Origin: Arachnia rubra
GTDB taxonomy: Bacteria; Actinomycetota; Actinomycetes; Propionibacteriales; Propionibacteriaceae
Length of the DNA: 64,000 bases
Direction of reading: 5' to 3'
Assembly: GCF_019973735.1 (NCBI RefSeq)
Contig: NZ_AP024463.1
Span: 2,728,001-2,792,000, forward strand
Positions within the stretch are counted from its first letter, which is position 1. Each line of letters opens with the position of its first letter. Shown here in pieces: positions 45,700 to 54,116 of the stretch. A model generated the notes under the pieces. That model was not told the origin of the DNA. It saw only the letters and a list, made by a program, of their open reading frames with translations, and ran no database searches. The position numbers and the translations under genes were made by a program.

Positions 45700-47082
45700 T
45701 CAGGAGAGCTGGGTGAGCAGGGCCTTGGGCTTGGCACGCAGCACCGGCACCGAGGCGATCAGCACAGCGACGCAGACCAGGGCCAGCGAGATCCCGCAGA
45801 CCAGGCCCCATTGCCCGAGGTCCAGCATCACCTGGACATGGTCCAGGGTCTTGCCCGACAGCGCTGACTCCTGGTTGGCGCCGAGATTGTTGCCGAGCTG
45901 CTGGGCCATCTCCTTGGTGGTCGCGCTGGCGGCCTGGGAGACCAGCTGATTGCCGATGAACTGGGCGACGCCCTGGGCGGCGAACCAGGCCGCTCCGAAG
46001 GCCGGGATGGCGATCAGCACCAGCTCCAGGATGTGCTGCGTCACGATTCCCGGCTTGGAGCTGCCTATCGACAGCAGGATCCCGGTCTCCCGGCGTCGCT
46101 CCCGCGACCACAGGATCAGCACCAGGGACAGCACGATGACCCCGAAGATGACCGTGGCCACCACCATGCCGTCGACGAGCCGGTAGATGCTGTTCACGGT
46201 GCCGGTGACCCCGGCCAGGACCTGGTCGGTCTTGGAGAGCGAGAAGAGTTTCCAGTCGATGCCCAGCTTCTGAGCCTCCTTCATCAGGCCATCGACCTTG
46301 TCAGGCGAGTCGACGAAGAAGGTGGCGTCCTGATAGATCTCCTGGCCCTCGGAGAATTTGGCGAGCTTACGGCTGGTGTCAATGTCGGTGTACACCTGGT
46401 TCTGCAGCAACTCGATACGATTCCTGGCCGGTTTGATGTTGTCACCGGAGAAAAATCCCACGATCTCAGGCTCAACCTGCTCCGATGACTTATTGACGTT
46501 GTCCGGGTCGCTCGCAATGGCCTTCAGCTTGATTTTGTCGCCGATCTTCAGGCCATTCGCCTTGGCGAGGGACTCGTGAATGATGGCCTTGCCGACGTCG
46601 GATTCCCTGATATGCCGGCCCTGGGTGAGTTTCAGCCCACCGGAACGGAAGTTGATGTCCAGTTCGCTGTTGTTCTCCCCATATCCTGAGAGCACATTGC
46701 TGAAGTCCTTCTTGTCCGCACCGTCGTAGGGATCCTGAGCAGAGCCCGGCAGTTTCAGCACCTTGGCGCCGACCAGCTCAGAGGTCAGGGTCATGCGGCG
46801 GAAGTTGTCCTTCAGGCCGGCCAGACCCTTGATCGCGTTGATGTCGGCCTCCTTGACGACACCTCCGCCACGCGGGGTTCCCTTGTTATTCTGCCGGTTG
46901 TTCTCCAGGGTGAAACCGGAAAGCAGCTGTTGGCCCGCCTCCCCGGCAGCCGCGTCCGTCGACTGCTTGACCGCCACCATGCTCAGCATGACCGTGGCCA
47001 GGCAGAGCAGAATGCCGAACATTATCAAGGTCTTTATCTTCTTGCGCACCACAAAGCGCCACGCACAGGTCAGGGCCCGCAT
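45700..47082 (-). CDS. FtsX-like ABC permease (first of a pair)
   Basis: A 460-residue permease with the same design as its neighbour: N-terminal helix (KKIKTLIMFGILLCLATVMLS), a large extracellular domain (DAAAGEAGQQLLSGFTLEN to about residue 300), then SIYRLVDGMVVATVIFGVIVL and two more helices. The region after helix two, WSRERRRETGILLSIGSSK, is the conserved FtsX cytoplasmic loop. I chose ATG 47082; an upstream ATG at 47154 gives an unsupported Cys-rich extension. Being first in the operon, it follows a 479-bp leader with operator-like repeats. Confidence 0.9.
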   Translation of the reverse strand: MRALTCAWRFVVRKKIKTLIMFGILLCLATVMLSMVAVKQSTDAAAGEAGQQLLSGFTLENNRQNNKGTPRGGGVVKEADINAIKGLAGLKDNFRRMTLTSELVGAKVLKLPGSAQDPYDGADKKDFSNVLSGYGENNSELDINFRSGGLKLTQGRHIRESDVGKAIIHESLAKANGLKIGDKIKLKAIASDPDNVNKSSEQVEPEIVGFFSGDNIKPARNRIELLQNQVYTDIDTSRKLAKFSEGQEIYQDATFFVDSPDKVDGLMKEAQKLGIDWKLFSLSKTDQVLAGVTGTVNSIYRLVDGMVVATVIFGVIVLSLVLILWSRERRRETGILLSIGSSKPGIVTQHILELVLIAIPAFGAAWFAAQGVAQFIGNQLVSQAASATTKEMAQQLGNNLGANQESALSGKTLDHVQVMLDLGQWGLVCGISLALVCVAVLIASVPVLRAKPKALLTQLS

Positions 47083-47180
47083 CGTCCGTTTCTCTCTCAC
47101 TTCCAGGCCGCATGGACAGGACATTCTCATCCAGGCAGCCTCCGTTTGCCGCACAAGTCGGCTCCTACAGATTCCAGGTC

Positions 47181-47195
47181 TGTGAACGATTCACA
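47181..47195. promoter_or_regulatory. Palindrome TGTGAACGATTCACA, candidate operator
   Basis: Perfect arms TGTGAA and TTCACA around CGA, about 100 bp before the exporter start. It resembles a CRP-type site (TGTGA..TCACA) but the spacer is one base shorter. The binding protein is unknown. Confidence 0.55.
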
Positions 47196-47206
47196 AGGCC
47201 ATTGCC

Positions 47207-47298
47207 GGGAATTGCCGGATTCCCCAGGTCAGCCATCGCCCAGCCACTTCATCGGACTAGGTGACTGACCCGTCGGGCCCACTCATCCGGCAATTCCC
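47207..47298. repeat. Inverted-repeat pair upstream of the ABC exporter
   Basis: GGGAATTGCCGGAT at 47207-47220 and its perfect reverse complement ATCCGGCAATTCCC at 47285-47298, separated by 64 bp. A partial third copy (ATTGCCGGG) begins at 47201. Too far apart for a simple hairpin terminator; the layout suits two binding sites of one regulator. Confidence 0.6.
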
Positions 47299-47561
47299 AG
47301 AAATCAGAATCGCTCAAGACCTGCCAGGAGCCTAGCACCGCGATAACGGTCTTTCCGGGGCCTGCTAGGGACCTTTACATTGCTTCTACAACCCAGGTCT
47401 TGGGGCCGGCGACCCCGGGAAACCAGGGTCCGGCCAGCCCTGGGAGGCCCCTTCCGGCCCTGCGGCCAGCACCCAGGTAGGACCAGGGTCGGGTCCATCC
47501 CGCAGAACTGGGCCGAAAGGCCGATCAGCCAGGGCCAGCGGTCGGAGAGAAACCACCGGGA

Positions 47562-49205
47562 TCACATACGCTCGGGGGCCTTGATGCCCAGGAGGTGGAG
47601 GCCCTGGGCTAGGACGTCACGGGTGGCCGCCACGAGGGCCAGGCGCGATGAGCGCACTTCTCCTTCCGAACGCAGCACCGGGCAGGCCTCGTAGAACGCC
47701 GACAGGGCCCCGGCCAGCTCATAGAGGTAGCCGCACAGCTTGTGGGGGGTGAGAGTGCGCGCGACCTCGTCCACCACCTCGCCGAAGCGGCTGAGCGCCA
47801 GCGCCAGGGCCTGCTCAGCCGGCTCTTCAAGCACGACGACCGCACCCCAGCCGATTCCCTCCGCCTCGGCCTTGCGCAGGATCTGGCAGGTGCGGGCGTG
47901 GGCGTACTGCAGGTAGGGCCCGGTGTCCCCGGTGGTCTGCACCATGCGTTCGGCGTCGAAGACGTAGTCCTTGTGGATCGCACCCGACAGGTCGGCGTAT
48001 TTGATGGCGGCCAGTGCGATCTCGGGTGAGGCCTCCTGCTCCGCCAGGTCCAGCAGGCTCATCAGTGAGACCGTCCCGCCGTCGCGGGTCTTGAAGGGAC
48101 GCCCGTCAGGGCCGAGGACCATTCCGTATCCGACGTGCTGCGCCTCGACGTCCTCCGGCAGGTAGCCGGCCTTGCGGGCCGCCGCGAAGATCTCCTGGAA
48201 GTGCTGCGACTGGCGCACATCGGTGACGTAGACGATCCGGTCGGCCCTCAGCTCGCGGACACGGTGACGGATGGCCGCCATGTCGGTGGTGTCGTAGCCG
48301 TAGCCGCCGTCCGATTTGCGGATGATCAGCGGCGCGTCGAAGCCCTCCACCCAGAGCACCAGCGCCCCGTCGTCAACGACGGCGATACCGCGGGCGGCCA
48401 GGTCCTCAGCCACCTCCGGCAGGGCGGTGTTATAGGTCGACTCCCCCGCCAGGTCGGCGTCGGTCAGCAGCACCCCGAGCCGCTGGTAGGCGGCGTTGAA
48501 ACCGGCCAGCGACACCGTGATCAGCTGCCGCCAGATCGCCAGGGTCTCCTCGTCGCCGCCCTGGAGCTTCACGACGCGTGCCCGGGCCCGGGTGGCGAAC
48601 TCAGGGTCGTTGTCGAAGTGCCCCTTCGAGTCCTTGTAGAGCTGCTCGGCGCCGGCCAGGTCGAGGGCGGCGACGTCGGTGCCCGTTTCGATGATGTGCT
48701 CCACCAGCATGCCGAACTGGGTTCCCCAGTCGCCGATGTGGTTCTGCGGGACCACCTCATGCCCGAGGGCGGTGAGAATGCGGTTGAAGCAGTCGCCGAT
48801 GATGGTGGTGCGCAGGTGCCCGACGTGCATCTGCTTGGCGACGTTCGGGGCCGAATAGTCGATGACGACGCGCTGCGGATGCGAGGTGCGGCTCACCCCG
48901 TGGTGCGGATCCTCCAGCACGGCGGTGGCGGCCTGCGCCAGCACGTCAGCACGGATCCGGAAGTTGATGAATCCCGGCCCGGCGATCTCCAGGGGCTCGC
49001 ACAGGTCGGAGACGTCGAGCTGCTCGACGATGCCGGCCGCCACCTCACGCGGGGGACGCTTCTGCTCCTTGGCCAGGCGCAGCGCCACGTTGGACTGGAA
49101 GTGTCCGAACTGGGGTTTCGTGGCCGGGCGCATCTCCGGATCCACTCCCGTGACGGCACGCAGACGGGCATCAAGTAGGGCAGGCAGCGATTGCATGGGG
49201 GACAT
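47562..49205 (-). CDS. argS: Arginyl-tRNA synthetase
   Basis: A 547-residue class I synthetase that charges tRNA-Arg. It has the N-terminal Add-1 domain (MSPMQSLPALLDARLRAVTG), the HIGH-like motif in APNVAKQMHVGHLRTTIIGD, the region VLGPDGRPFKTRDGGTVSLM that replaces KMSKS as in most ArgRS, and the C-terminal DALR anticodon-binding domain (LSAFYEACPVLR, ALVAATRDVLAQGLHLLGI). Length is usual for actinobacteria. ATG 49205 follows GGGGTGAG. It is divergent from the aldo/keto reductase gene. Confidence 0.96.
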   Translation of the reverse strand: MSPMQSLPALLDARLRAVTGVDPEMRPATKPQFGHFQSNVALRLAKEQKRPPREVAAGIVEQLDVSDLCEPLEIAGPGFINFRIRADVLAQAATAVLEDPHHGVSRTSHPQRVVIDYSAPNVAKQMHVGHLRTTIIGDCFNRILTALGHEVVPQNHIGDWGTQFGMLVEHIIETGTDVAALDLAGAEQLYKDSKGHFDNDPEFATRARARVVKLQGGDEETLAIWRQLITVSLAGFNAAYQRLGVLLTDADLAGESTYNTALPEVAEDLAARGIAVVDDGALVLWVEGFDAPLIIRKSDGGYGYDTTDMAAIRHRVRELRADRIVYVTDVRQSQHFQEIFAAARKAGYLPEDVEAQHVGYGMVLGPDGRPFKTRDGGTVSLMSLLDLAEQEASPEIALAAIKYADLSGAIHKDYVFDAERMVQTTGDTGPYLQYAHARTCQILRKAEAEGIGWGAVVVLEEPAEQALALALSRFGEVVDEVARTLTPHKLCGYLYELAGALSAFYEACPVLRSEGEVRSSRLALVAATRDVLAQGLHLLGIKAPERM

Positions 49206-49265
49206 TCTCTCACCCCGTTCCAGTGATCAGTCACGATCCTTCGGCAAGGGTGTTCAATTGAGGCC

Positions 49266-50096
49266 ATGACCAGCGCTCCGCTTATCGAACTGAACGACGG
49301 AAACTCCATCCCCCAGCTTGGCCTCGGGGTGTGGCAGCTGACGGATGAGGAGGCCACTGCCGCCGTCAGCGACGCTCTCGAAACCGGGTACCGGCACATC
49401 GATACCGCCGCGATCTACCGCAACGAGACCGGGGTTGGCCGCGCCATCGCAGCCTCCGCACTGCCCCGCGACGAGATCTTCGTCACCACGAAGCTATGGA
49501 ACAAGGCGCAGGGCCGTGACCTGGCCCGGTCTGGCCTGGAACGCAGTCTTGAGAAGCTCGGGCTCGATCACGTGGACCTCTACCTGATCCACTGGCCCTG
49601 CCCCGCTCAGGACAAGTACGTGGAGACCTGGGAACAACTCATCGACTTCCGCTCCGAGGGCCTTGCACGCTCCATCGGGGTGTGCAACTTCCTGCCCGGG
49701 CATCTCGACGCCATCGTCGACGAGACCGGCATCACCCCCGCCATCGACCAGATAGAGCTGCACCCCACCTTCCAGCCCGACGACCTGATCAACCACTGCG
49801 CGGACCTCGGGGTCGCCGTGGAGAGCTGGTCACCGCTGGGCCAGGCCGCCGACCTGGCTGATCCCGTCATCACCGGCATCGCCGGGCGGCTCGGCGCCAC
49901 CCCCGCGCAGGTGGTCATCCGCTGGCACCTGGACCGTGGTTTCATCGTGATCCCCCGGTCGAAGAACCCGGAGCGGATCGCCTCAAACTTCGGAGCCCTC
50001 GACGTCCAGTTGTCAGCTGAGGACCGGGCCGCCATCGACGCCCTGAACGCCAGCAACCGGCTCGGCCCCGATCCCGCCACCTTCAACGAGGCCTGA
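49266..50096 (+). CDS. Aldo/keto reductase
   Basis: A 276-residue NADPH-dependent reductase of the AKR5-like group (2,5-diketo-gluconate reductase type). Family signatures: LETGYRHIDTAAIYRNETGVGRAI (catalytic Asp and Tyr), VDLYLIHWPCP, ILKELHPTF-like IDQIELHPTF and the nucleotide-binding FIVIPRSKNPERIASNF. The catalytic tetrad Asp/Tyr/Lys/His is present (Lys in VTTKLWNKAQG, His in LIHWP). Substrate unknown, a broad range of aldehydes is usual. Monocistronic; short gap to the sugar dehydrogenase gene. Confidence 0.93.
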   Translation: MTSAPLIELNDGNSIPQLGLGVWQLTDEEATAAVSDALETGYRHIDTAAIYRNETGVGRAIAASALPRDEIFVTTKLWNKAQGRDLARSGLERSLEKLGLDHVDLYLIHWPCPAQDKYVETWEQLIDFRSEGLARSIGVCNFLPGHLDAIVDETGITPAIDQIELHPTFQPDDLINHCADLGVAVESWSPLGQAADLADPVITGIAGRLGATPAQVVIRWHLDRGFIVIPRSKNPERIASNFGALDVQLSAEDRAAIDALNASNRLGPDPATFNEA

Positions 50097-50133
50097 CGCG
50101 CCATCCGCGGACCGGAGGCATTAGCCTTCCGCC

Positions 50134-51474
50134 ATGCGGATTGCAGTGATCGGTTGCGGCTATCTCGGAGCGGTGCACGCGGCGTGCATGACTAAGATCG
50201 GCCACGACGTGACGGGCCTCGACACCGACCAGGAGAAGGCGGAGCGCCTGGCCCGGGGGGAGGCACCCTTCCACGAGCCGGGGTTCCCGGAACTGCTCGC
50301 CCAGGGAGTGGCCTCGGGCCGGCTCACGTTCACCACCGACCCGGAGCGGATCGCCGGCGCTGAGCTGGTGTTCATTGGCGTCGGCACCCCGCAGCTGCCA
50401 GGTCGGCTCGGCGCCGACCTCAGCCAGGTCGATGCCGCCGTCGACACCATCATCCGGTACGTCGTCCCGCGTCCGGGGTCCGCGGCGCTGGTGGCGGGAA
50501 AGTCGACGGTGCCGGTCGGCACCGCCCAGCGAGTCGCAGAACAACTGGCGGGCAGCGGCAGGGACCTGTTGCTGGCGTGGAACCCCGAGTTCCTCCGCGA
50601 GGGCCACGCGGTGACCGACACCCTCCGCCCCGACCGCATCGTCTACGGCCTGCCGCGGGACCGTGCCACCGGCGAGCGGGCCAAGGCCCTCCTGGACGAG
50701 TGCTACGCCCCTATGCTCGCCGCGGGGACTCCCCTGGTGGTGGCGGATTACCCCACCGCCGAGCTGGTGAAGGTGGCGGCAAACGCCTTCCTGGCGACGA
50801 AGATCTCCTTCATCAACGCCATGGCCGAGCTGTGCGACGCTACCGGCGGGGACGTCACCCGCCTGGCCGAGGCCATCGGCCACGACGACCGGATCGGCCC
50901 GAAGTTCCTGCAGGCCGGCATCGGTTTCGGCGGCGGCTGCCTCCCCAAGGATCTGCGCGCCTTCATGGCGCGGGCCGGGGAGCTGGGCGTCGACCAGGCC
51001 CTCACCTTCCTGCGTGAGGTGGACGCCATCAACCAGCGCCGCCGCGACCACGCCGTCACACTGACGGAGCGGGCCGTCGGGGGACGGCTGGCCGGACGGA
51101 AGGTGACGGTGCTCGGCATCACCTTCAAACCGGACACCGACGACCTGCGCGACTCCCCCGCCCTCGACATCACCTCGCGGCTGTGGGCGCGCGGCGCAGA
51201 GGTCCGGGTCGTGGACCCTGCTGCCGGTCCCGAGCTACGGCGGCGCCAGCCGGAGATGCAGGTCTGCGACACCGTCGAGGAGGCGGTGGCGGGGGCGGAC
51301 GCGGTCCTGCTGCTCACCCCCTGGCAGGAGTTCCTTTCCCTGGACCCGGTAAGGCTGAGAGAAATCGTCGCCTCCCCTGCCATCATCGACGGGCGTAATG
51401 CACTCAACCCGAAACTATGGCAGGATTCCGGCTGGAGGTATTACGGAATGGGTCGCGAAGTCCCGGCCTGGTGA
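50134..51474 (+). CDS. ugd: UDP-glucose/UDP-hexose 6-dehydrogenase
   Basis: A 446-residue NAD-dependent dehydrogenase that oxidises UDP-glucose (or a related UDP-hexose) to the uronic acid. Nucleotide fold MRIAVIGCGYLGAVHAACM; catalytic Lys213 and Asn217 (LVKVAANAFLATKISFIN); Cys269 in GFGGGCLPKD, which forms the thioester. The C-terminal UDP-binding domain has VLGITFKPDTDDLRDSPALDI. All catalytic residues are present. It may supply UDP-glucuronate or, as WbpA does, the UDP-GlcNAcA used by the nearby WlbABC-like cassette; sequence alone does not decide. Start ATG 50134. Confidence 0.93.
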   Translation: MRIAVIGCGYLGAVHAACMTKIGHDVTGLDTDQEKAERLARGEAPFHEPGFPELLAQGVASGRLTFTTDPERIAGAELVFIGVGTPQLPGRLGADLSQVDAAVDTIIRYVVPRPGSAALVAGKSTVPVGTAQRVAEQLAGSGRDLLLAWNPEFLREGHAVTDTLRPDRIVYGLPRDRATGERAKALLDECYAPMLAAGTPLVVADYPTAELVKVAANAFLATKISFINAMAELCDATGGDVTRLAEAIGHDDRIGPKFLQAGIGFGGGCLPKDLRAFMARAGELGVDQALTFLREVDAINQRRRDHAVTLTERAVGGRLAGRKVTVLGITFKPDTDDLRDSPALDITSRLWARGAEVRVVDPAAGPELRRRQPEMQVCDTVEEAVAGADAVLLLTPWQEFLSLDPVRLREIVASPAIIDGRNALNPKLWQDSGWRYYGMGREVPAW

Positions 51475-51536
51475 CCGTTTCAAGCGCTTGCTTGCCCTCC
51501 AAATGGCTATTTCTGGGGGTTTCGGTGCGTCCTGGC

Positions 51537-51566
51537 TTGACTTCCTCCTCAGATGGGTCAAAGTAT
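51537..51566 (+). promoter_or_regulatory. Probable promoter of the HU gene
   Basis: TTGACT at 51537-51542 and AAGTAT at 51561-51566 with 18 bases between, about 35 bp before the start codon. The -35 box is good, the -10 box only moderate. A ribosome-binding site GAAGGAGA follows at 51588-51595. Confidence 0.4.
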
Positions 51567-51601
51567 GTTTTCGTACTCGAATTCTTTGAAGGAGACACCC
51601 C

Positions 51602-51871
51602 ATGACTAAGCGTGAACTGATCCAGGCCATAGCGGCCAAGGCGGGGCTCACCAACGCACAGGCCGAGGCCGCGCTTGATGCCTTCGGTGCCGTTATCACT
51701 GAGGCTCTCGTCGCCGACAAGAAGGTGCAGCTTCCCGGCGTTTTCACCGCCGCCACCACCCAGCGCGCCGAGCGCGAGGGCCGCAACCCCGCTACCGGCG
51801 AAGCCATGACTATTCCGGCTCGCCGTGTCGCGAAGTTCACCCCGGCCACGGCTCTCAAGAACGCACTCTGA
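51602..51871 (+). CDS. hup: HU-family nucleoid DNA-binding protein
   Basis: An 89-residue HU protein, standard length. It has the helical dimerisation part (MTKRELIQAIAAKAGLTNAQAEAALDAFGAVI), the body KVQLPGVFTAATTQRAEREGRNPATGE (the DNA-binding arm with the conserved RNPATGE) and the C-terminal FTPATALKNAL. It binds and bends DNA to compact the nucleoid. Strong ribosome-binding site, and two hairpins downstream fit a highly expressed gene. It lacks the long Lys/Ala tail of mycobacterial HupB. Confidence 0.96.
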   Translation: MTKRELIQAIAAKAGLTNAQAEAALDAFGAVITEALVADKKVQLPGVFTAATTQRAEREGRNPATGEAMTIPARRVAKFTPATALKNAL

Positions 51872-51887
51872 GCCATCTCACTCAAAG

Positions 51888-51929
51888 AATTGAAGCGCCA
51901 TACACGGGATTGTGTGTGGCGCTTCAATT
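51888..51929 (+). terminator. Terminator-like hairpin after the HU gene
   Basis: AATTGAAGCGCCA (51888-51900) pairs perfectly with TGGCGCTTCAATT (51917-51929). The loop itself contains CAC/GTG pairing that can extend the stem. Located 17 bp past the stop codon. Confidence 0.8.
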
Positions 51930-51983
51930 ATCCGGCTCTGCGAGTAAATGGGTGATGATTTATCCGGCTGATTCACAAGAGCA

Positions 51984-52018
51984 AAAACTGGCCGCGACCT
52001 GAGGTCGCGGCCAGTTTT
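51984..52018. terminator. Strong bidirectional terminator between hup and the WlbA-like gene
   Basis: AAAACTGGCCGCGACC (51984-51999) and GGTCGCGGCCAGTTTT (52003-52018), 16-bp perfect arms around TGA. A-run on one side and T-run on the other make it work in both directions. It lies 17 bp before the stop of the convergent oxidoreductase gene. Confidence 0.92.
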
Positions 52019-52035
52019 CTGCTACAGGCGTCAGT

Positions 52036-53028
52036 TCACCGGACATCCACGAACTGGTTCGTCGCGGCCGACTCGATCATCGCCTCACAGACCCGCACCA
52101 CCTGGGCGCCCTGCTCCAGGGTGACGATGTCAGAGGCCTGCCCGAGGACCGCGTCGCGGAAGTTCTCGTGCTCAGTGCGCAGCGGCTCCGGCTTCGCGAT
52201 GGCGAACCGGGTGACGTCGCCCTCCGAGACGCCGCGGAACTGGGCGATGTCGTCCCAGGTCGTCTGGATCTGGCCGTTGGCGTAGAACGTCAGGTCCGCG
52301 GTGAGGGTGTCCGCGATGAACATGCCCTTCTCGCCGGTGACGAGCGTCAGCCGTTCCTTGGTGGGGGTCAGCCAGTTGACAAGGTGGTTAGACATGAGGC
52401 TGCCCGACAGCTGGCAGGTGGCCGAGACCATGTCCTCGTACTCGCGTCCCGCCTTGAACATGGTGCGGGCTGCCACCAGCTCGTAGTCGCGCTGCGTGAC
52501 CCAGGCGGTCAGGTCGATGTCGTGGGACGCCAGGTCCTTGATCACGCCAACGTCCGCGATGCGAGCCGGGAACGGGCCCTGCCGCCGGGTGCAGATCTGG
52601 TACAGGTCACCCAGCTCGCCCGCCTCCAGGCGCCGCCGCAGCTCCTGCAGCGCAGGGTTGTAGCGCTCGATGTGGCCGACGGCCCCGACAAGCCCCTGGG
52701 CGGCGAAGGCCTTGGCGAGACGCTGGGCGTCCTCGAAGGTCTTCGCCAGCGGCTTCTCGATGAGCGCATGCACGCCGGCCTCGGCCACTTTGAGGCCGAT
52801 CTCCTTGTGGTACATCGTCGGCGCCGCGATCACGACGTAGTCGAGGTTCTGCTCCAGCAGGGCCTCGATGCCAGGAAGGACGGGAAGCCCCTCGGCGACG
52901 CCATGCGGATCGCCCTGGGCATCGGCGACAGCGACGAGGTCGACCCCGTCGATGGCGCGCAGGTTACGGGCGTGGTGCCGCCCCATCATTCCGAGGCCGA
53001 TCAGCCCCGCACGAAGATTGCTCATCAT
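52036..53028 (-). CDS. Gfo/Idh/MocA oxidoreductase, WlbA/WbpB-like
   Basis: A 330-residue NAD-dependent dehydrogenase: Rossmann loop LIGLGMMGRHHARNL, the Gfo/Idh signature EKPLAKTFEDA with its Lys, and GHIERYNPALQELRR as in UDP-GlcNAcA 3-dehydrogenases (WlbA/WbpB). It would oxidise C3 of UDP-GlcNAcA, giving the substrate for the aminotransferase upstream. ATG 53028 overlaps the stop of that aminotransferase gene (ATGA). Last of three genes in an operon; a strong terminator follows. Confidence 0.88.
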   Translation of the reverse strand: MMSNLRAGLIGLGMMGRHHARNLRAIDGVDLVAVADAQGDPHGVAEGLPVLPGIEALLEQNLDYVVIAAPTMYHKEIGLKVAEAGVHALIEKPLAKTFEDAQRLAKAFAAQGLVGAVGHIERYNPALQELRRRLEAGELGDLYQICTRRQGPFPARIADVGVIKDLASHDIDLTAWVTQRDYELVAARTMFKAGREYEDMVSATCQLSGSLMSNHLVNWLTPTKERLTLVTGEKGMFIADTLTADLTFYANGQIQTTWDDIAQFRGVSEGDVTRFAIAKPEPLRTEHENFRDAVLGQASDIVTLEQGAQVVRVCEAMIESAATNQFVDVR

Positions 53029-54116
53029 GCACCTGCCTTGGCCAGGGCGTTGACGGCCGCGACGATGCGTTCCAGGTCCTCCTGCGTGAGCGACGGATGC
53101 ACCGGCAGCGACAGGCATTCCTGGGCGGCGCGCTCGGTCTCCGGCAGCTCGACCGGCGACTGGAACGGCTTCAGGCGGTGGTTCGGCACGGGGTAGAACA
53201 TGCCGGAACCAACCTGGTATTCCTCCTTGAGGGCTTTCGCCAGGCCGTCGCGATCCTCGGGGACGCGGACGGTGTACTGGTGGAAGACGTGGACGGCGCC
53301 GTCGAGGGTGGGTGGCGGGGTGACGCTCTCCAGGTTCGCGGACAGGAACGCGGCGTTTTCCTGGCGGGTCTTCGTCCAGCCGTCGACCTTCGTCAGCTGC
53401 ACGCGGCCGATGGCGGCGTGGATGTCGGTCATGCGGTTGTTCAAGCCGACGACCTCGTTGTGGTACTGCTGCAGCATCCCCTGGTTGCGGTACAGGCGGA
53501 CGTTGCGCTCAATGGTGGCGTCGGAACAGGAGACCATGCCGCCCTCACCGGAGGTCATGTTCTTGGTGGGGTACAGCGAGAACATCGCGAACTCGCCGAA
53601 GGCACCGACCGGGGTGCCGTTCAGCGACGCACCATGAGCCTGGGCGGCGTCCTCGAACAGCAGCAGGCCATGCGAGTCGGCGATGGCGCGCAGCTTGTCC
53701 ATCTTGGCCGGGTGACCATACAGGTGTACCGGCATGATGGCCTTGGTGTGCTCGGTGATGGAGGCCTCGACGGAGGCTGGGTCGAGGGTGAAGTCGTCGG
53801 CGGCGATGTCCGCGAACACCGGGGTGGCGCCGGTCAGGGCGACGGAGTTCGCGGTCGCGGCGAACGTGAACGACGGCACGATCACCTCGTCACCGGCACC
53901 GATGCCGCAGGACAGCAGGCCGAGATGCAGGCCGGAGGTTCCCGAGTTCACGGCGACGCAGGCGCGGCCGAGCTTGAAGTGGTCGGAGAACTCGGTCTCG
54001 AAGGCAGCCACCTCGGGGCCCTGCGCGATCATGCCGGAACGCAGCACACGGTCGACGGCGGCGCGTTCCTCCTCACCGATGATCGGCTTGGCTGGGGGGA
54101 TGAAGGACTGGGTCAT
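53025..54116 (-). CDS. DegT/DnrJ/EryC1-type sugar aminotransferase, WlbC/WbpE-like
   Basis: A 363-residue PLP aminotransferase of the DegT family. The PLP lysine is in FSLYPTKNMTSGEGGM; other family residues are FIPPAKPIIGEEERAAVDRVL at the start, NSGTSGLHLGLLS and LFEDAAQAHGASLNG (the Asp holding the pyridine ring). It would transfer an amino group from glutamate to C3 of the 3-keto sugar nucleotide made by the downstream dehydrogenase. It overlaps both neighbours by four bases, so all three are translated together. The match is to WlbC/WbpE by family and context. Confidence 0.9.
   Translation of the reverse strand: MTQSFIPPAKPIIGEEERAAVDRVLRSGMIAQGPEVAAFETEFSDHFKLGRACVAVNSGTSGLHLGLLSCGIGAGDEVIVPSFTFAATANSVALTGATPVFADIAADDFTLDPASVEASITEHTKAIMPVHLYGHPAKMDKLRAIADSHGLLLFEDAAQAHGASLNGTPVGAFGEFAMFSLYPTKNMTSGEGGMVSCSDATIERNVRLYRNQGMLQQYHNEVVGLNNRMTDIHAAIGRVQLTKVDGWTKTRQENAAFLSANLESVTPPPTLDGAVHVFHQYTVRVPEDRDGLAKALKEEYQVGSGMFYPVPNHRLKPFQSPVELPETERAAQECLSLPVHPSLTQEDLERIVAAVNALAKAGA

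Larger units (their letters stand above)
47083..47561. promoter_or_regulatory. Long leader between argS and the exporter operon, with several repeats
   Basis: No gene is supported here. It contains a 15-bp palindrome (47181-47195), a 14-bp inverted-repeat pair (47207-47220 and 47285-47298), and a GC-rich block from 47390 to 47520 in which ACCAGGGTC occurs twice. It must also hold the end of argS transcription and the promoter of the exporter. Confidence 0.55.
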
